64,000 nt of DNA from contig OZ345360.1 in assembly GCA_977006965.1 (NCBI GenBank), positions 1,302,001 through 1,366,000 on the forward strand, given 5' to 3'. Positions within the stretch are counted from its first letter, which is position 1, and every line of letters begins with the position of its first letter. The DNA is from Phymatolithon calcareum (Eukaryota > Rhodophyta > Florideophyceae > Hapalidiales). The position numbers and the translations under genes were made by a program. The notes under the pieces were generated by a model that was not told the DNA's origin, made no database searches, and was given only the letters and a program-made list of their open reading frames with translations. This document shows positions 61,055 through 64,000 of this stretch, in pieces.

Positions 61055-61677
61055 TGTCCAGAAAACTCTACCAAACGAGGTAGAACAGGTCGGGCACCTC
61101 AGGACGATTATTCCCGGTGCCTCGCTCGCAGAACCGGCGCGTGGCGGCACAGTGGTAGTGCGGGCCGTACGCGTGAACTGCTTATTGAGCGGGTGGCGCC
61201 TCCCAGGCGTACTCAGTTACGGGGGGAGACGGTGTGTGAAGTAGGATGTGTGTACTTTTACTTGATTCCGACTTGCCGAGTTTAATGAGATGGGAAACTA
61301 TTCTAGCTTATATAGTATCCATCTACAGGGGGGAGCTCGAGACTACTTTGGCTTAGACTGTCGTATATTGCAGACAGTTAACCGCACGCTAATCGAGATG
61401 TTTCGGTTCGCAACGTATGCGTGCCGTTAGGTGCTAGCAATGTAGCGTAAGATTTGCGGATAGTCTCGAGAGCTGTGCTCGGTGTTCTGCACAGCGACCT
61501 CTTGTTTCGGTTAGGTCTTCTGTAGGCTATTGTCGGTACGCAACCGACAATATTGATTGTCTTCTCGTCTTGAACGTCAATCACGGGTGATCGTTGCTTG
61601 ACCGTTGACTGGCTCGATGAGGGTGTGCCAGGCTGCGCACATATAACCGATGGACGAACAGGATCGAATCTGCGACA
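61055..61677 (-). repeat. 5' LTR of the copia element
   Basis: 623 bp, nearly identical to 55101-55723. Gag starts 143 bp inside it. Confidence 0.93.
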
Positions 61678-61867
61678 CGGATGACAGCGTTGGGGCAATA
61701 CCGGAAGCAGCTCTCCAGAGCCTAGCCGAAAACGAAAGAGTTCCTGTCTGATGGAACGAAGGATGGTACACGGCCAATATCAGGACGTTTGACGCCGCTC
61801 AGCACAGAGGTCACCCAGGCGTCTGAAAGTTTGAATCTCGACATCGGAAACGACCGGACATTCTGCT
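61678..61867 (+). pseudogene. Host LINE remnant, part 3
   Basis: Continues the LINE cut at 55100, with stop codons. It ends with the 13-nt word CGGACATTCTGCT (61855-61867), which recurs at 63080-63092, where the host LINE resumes. Confidence 0.8.
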
Positions 61868-63079
61868 TTTTTTTCCTTTCAGGTTTATTTAAAAGCCCTA
61901 CAGACTTCCGAAGATATGGGCAAGGCTTCCTCTGATGCTACCTTCCTTTGTGTAGCTCACGAAACGTCCACCAATATGGCGGACGGGAAAACTCAGGACT
62001 CAAAGTAGTCCTATCTCAGTCTTCTACGGGATTGTTGGTGCTTGGACTCGACCACTTTTTGCCGTGCATTCTGCGGATTAATACAGGCCTTCTTCGTTTT
62101 CCATGCGTTCTATGAGTGTCTTGCTAAATAGTAAGAGCTCATCTAGCGCCTTTTCTGTTTCCAGTCGTTTTTCTCCTTCGAGTTCGTACCCTGCTAGCGT
62201 GCGTTCAAGGGTCTCCATATGCTCTTTGGCTCTGGTGTCGAATTCTTCAGTCATACTTGTTGACGCCTGTGGGAATCTGCCACAGGCATACTGCAGTGCG
62301 AGTTGTCTGTGCTTAACCTTGGGGAACTTGAGGATTGCTGGCAATTCTCTTGTCTTGTCGTATGGTATCTTTCTTTTCCGCTTCGATTCTAGGCGGTCTC
62401 CTTCTATTTCTAGAAATTTCGATCAAACGGTTTGCGAAGATTGGTTTGTTTGGATATGCTTTACAGCTTCACCGAACGGCTCTCTGGTCTCCATCGCGGC
62501 GATATCTTTCCTCGAGTACTGCCATTCATGGTTGTTTCTCCTTTCGGGCACTTCATTTGAATACATACGTTCTTTCGCCTTGTTCCTTCTCAGCATTTTG
62601 AAGGTCAAGATTTCTCGTCGATGTGCGGCCGCCTGGATCCGGCACAGGAGACGGAGCCTATCCGTCCTTCCTCGGGCCAGTGGCCCGAAAACTTGATTGA
62701 AGAATGTTGCTTCTACTTCCTTGACGGCATTTTGTACGTCTTCTCTCCAGGGCGTTAAGTGCATTGCGTACTCCCAGCGTGGCTGTACTAGTGCCTTGTA
62801 TATCTGAATACACTTCTGTATACTCAACCCTGTCTTGAACACTCCCAGTGTACGCAACTCGTACACGGCCGTCCTTGCTTTCTTTAGTCTTTGCATCATT
62901 AACGTATCTGTGACTCCTCCGGAGTCTAGGGATACTCCAAGGTACGTGACCTCCGGAACTTGTGCTAGTACCTTGTTCGCTAGCTTGAATGTCTTGCCCA
63001 ATGTTTCCTCTGATTCGAGGACTTCGCTTTTCCCTTGTTTAGTGTTCCAAGTCATCTCTCGCTCTTGCGCCCATTGGGT
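61868..63079 (-). mobile_element. 5'-truncated LINE insertion with 13-bp target duplication
   Basis: Flanked by CGGACATTCTGCT on both sides (61855-61867, 63080-63092). Its 3' end, at the left, begins with an oligo-T run on the plus strand (an A tail on the element strand). Its coding end lies at 62078 and its truncated 5' end is at 63079. This is the signature of target-primed reverse transcription. Confidence 0.9.
62078..63055 (-). pseudogene. LINE RT C-terminal region of the truncated copy
   Basis: The frame at 62423-63055 encodes the thumb of a LINE reverse transcriptase (VPEVTYLGVSLDSGG, IYKALVQPRWEYAMHLTPW, FFNQVFGPLARGRTDRLRL). After one in-frame TGA (62423-62425) the same frame continues SKFLEIEGDR and RKIPYDKTRELPAILKFPK to a final GLY and stop at 62078. 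It has no RNase H, so it differs in layout from the host LINE. Confidence 0.85.
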
Positions 63080-63092
63080 CGGACATTCTGCT

Positions 63093-63627
63093 GATATACG
63101 ACGATGGGGACGAACACGCGTATCAGACGTCCCCCACTGACTCCCAGATGCGAGTCAACATCTTCGACGAGGACGGCGACACTCTCGATATGTACCGAAG
63201 CATCCCCAGTCAGGTCGGTGGCGCAGGTATCTTGATCTTACATGGGGACAACGTACTGAAGGAAACTGGCACGAGCACCAGAGCGATCGGCTCATCCTTC
63301 GACGCCGAGGTGTTTGCGGCGGACCGAGCTTTCGAAGCCGTACAACAACTGCAATTCGATGGCGGACAACACATTCGGTGGTTCACCGAAAGTAGGCGCT
63401 GTCTGGATGCATTGGCCGGACAGCCTCGGATGTATGGCGAAATGACAAGGAAGCTATGGGAAGCCATGGAGGCATTGATGGAGGAGAACGTCACCATCGA
63501 GGCGAATTGGGTTCCAAGCCACTGTGGGATACCTGGGAACGAGAAAGCCGACGAGCTTTCTCGTCGAGGCATTAAGGAATCAGATCTCGTGACGCATCAA
63601 GGCGTCCCCTTGGCGGTCCATAACTAA
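63093..63627 (+). pseudogene. Host LINE RNase H domain, part 4
   Basis: Reads GGAGILILHGDNVL, SFDAEVFAADRAFEAVQQL, WFTESRRCLDAL and ANWVPSHCGIPGNEKADELS, the core of a LINE-type RNase H including its terminal HxGxxxNExAD box. It joins across the 13-nt duplication to 61867 (PDILL then IYDDG). Confidence 0.85.
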
Positions 63628-63640
63628 ACCGCGCAATTCG

Positions 63641-63988
63641 ATGAAACCAAGAAGTGTACAGTTTCTACCCCCAGAACTCCGGATTTGTCACAGACGCGCT
63701 GAAGTCATCCTAAATCAACTTTCTGAAGAATGCTGCTCCCTAGTAGCAGCTTTACACCGGAAGGACGATGGCTCGGTGGAGTACGACCCAATGTGCAAGG
63801 CCTGTCCAGGTGGAACCAAAGAGAATGTTGATCACTTAATTCTTCGCTGCAGTGGGCGTGCTTTATCAAGACGGCAGACTATTGGTAGAGTAGGCCCTAA
63901 AACGGTAGAGGAATTATGTAGGGAGAAACCGCTTGAAGTACTCAAATTCGTGAACAGTGAGGGGTTGCTTGACAACCCCAGATGTTAA
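63641..63988 (+). pseudogene. Host LINE zinc-binding C-terminus, part 5
   Basis: Encodes HRRAEVILNQLSEECCSL, the zinc motif CKACPGG...VDHLILRC and an ending LKFVNSEGLLDNPRC with a stop at 63986-63988. It is the best-preserved version of the tail seen at 28867-29055 and 34557-34690. The element end lies at or beyond the window edge. Confidence 0.8.
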
Positions 63989-64000
63989 CTTTAGTTAACG

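Larger units (their letters stand above)
55101..61677 (-). mobile_element. Complete Ty1/copia LTR retrotransposon
   Basis: 6,577 bp on the minus strand with two 623-bp LTRs (TGTC...GACA) that differ at only two positions I can find, and a 5-bp target duplication CGGAT (55096-55100 and 61678-61682). Gag and Pol frames are both intact. The domain order protease-integrase-RT-RNase H is the copia order. A recent insertion into a LINE remnant. Confidence 0.95.

Overview
The window looks like nuclear DNA of a red alga, most like a florideophyte such as Chondrus crispus. This is an inference from content. The genes are compact and almost all single-exon. One encodes a sigma-70 factor with an N-terminal extension, as expected for a nucleus-encoded plastid sigma factor. 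Others encode eukaryotic housekeeping proteins (N-myristoyltransferase, Ubp6/USP14, glutamate-cysteine ligase, PET117). Between the gene blocks lie dense, young transposable elements. One convincing spliceosomal intron is visible, in a PAP2 phosphatase gene (41478-41568, with GTATGT, TACTAAC and TTTTGCAG signals). No bacterial operons, CRISPR arrays or rRNA genes were seen.

Gene island 1 (1-18.2 kb) holds a small membrane/coiled-coil protein, a three-enzyme beta-oxidation fusion (enoyl-CoA hydratase, 3-hydroxyacyl-CoA dehydrogenase and thiolase in one chain ending in the peroxisomal signal SRL), a PET117-like cytochrome oxidase assembly factor, glutamate-cysteine ligase, agmatine deiminase, a 1,324-residue NLR-like STAND protein (helical domain, NB-ARC, about 14 WD40 repeats), a plastid sigma factor and an unidentified OB-fold protein. 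Repeat zone 1 (18.2-34.7 kb) holds a dispersed repeat family (called R1 here), a BCS1-like AAA relic, a complete PIF/Harbinger-type DNA transposon with terminal inverted repeats, an inverted and truncated paralogue of the NLR-like gene, and an intact chromodomain Ty3/gypsy element with apparently identical LTRs that sits inside a LINE remnant.

Gene island 2 (35.2-44.0 kb) holds two divergent pairs, N-myristoyltransferase/Ubp6 and a rhodanese-like methyltransferase/PAP2 phosphatase, then a fold-back element, one arm of a segmental duplication and an orphan membrane protein. Repeat zone 2 (44-49.7 kb) has no convincing gene. It holds two adjacent perfect palindromes, clusters of a GCAATCCC word, a degenerate tandem repeat, and the second arm of the duplication with a solo LTR in it. 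A fold-type II PLP dehydratase gene follows at 49.7-50.8 kb. From 52.5 kb to the end is a nested retroelement stack: a decayed LINE on the plus strand is split by a young Ty1/copia element (5-bp target duplication CGGAT) and by a 5'-truncated LINE on the minus strand (13-bp target duplication).

The genes do not form one pathway. They are ordinary peroxisomal, mitochondrial, plastid and cytosolic functions. The unusual items are the beta-oxidation fusion, the NLR-like gene with its shattered paralogue, the twin palindromes, and the transposon nesting, which can be read base by base from target-site duplications.
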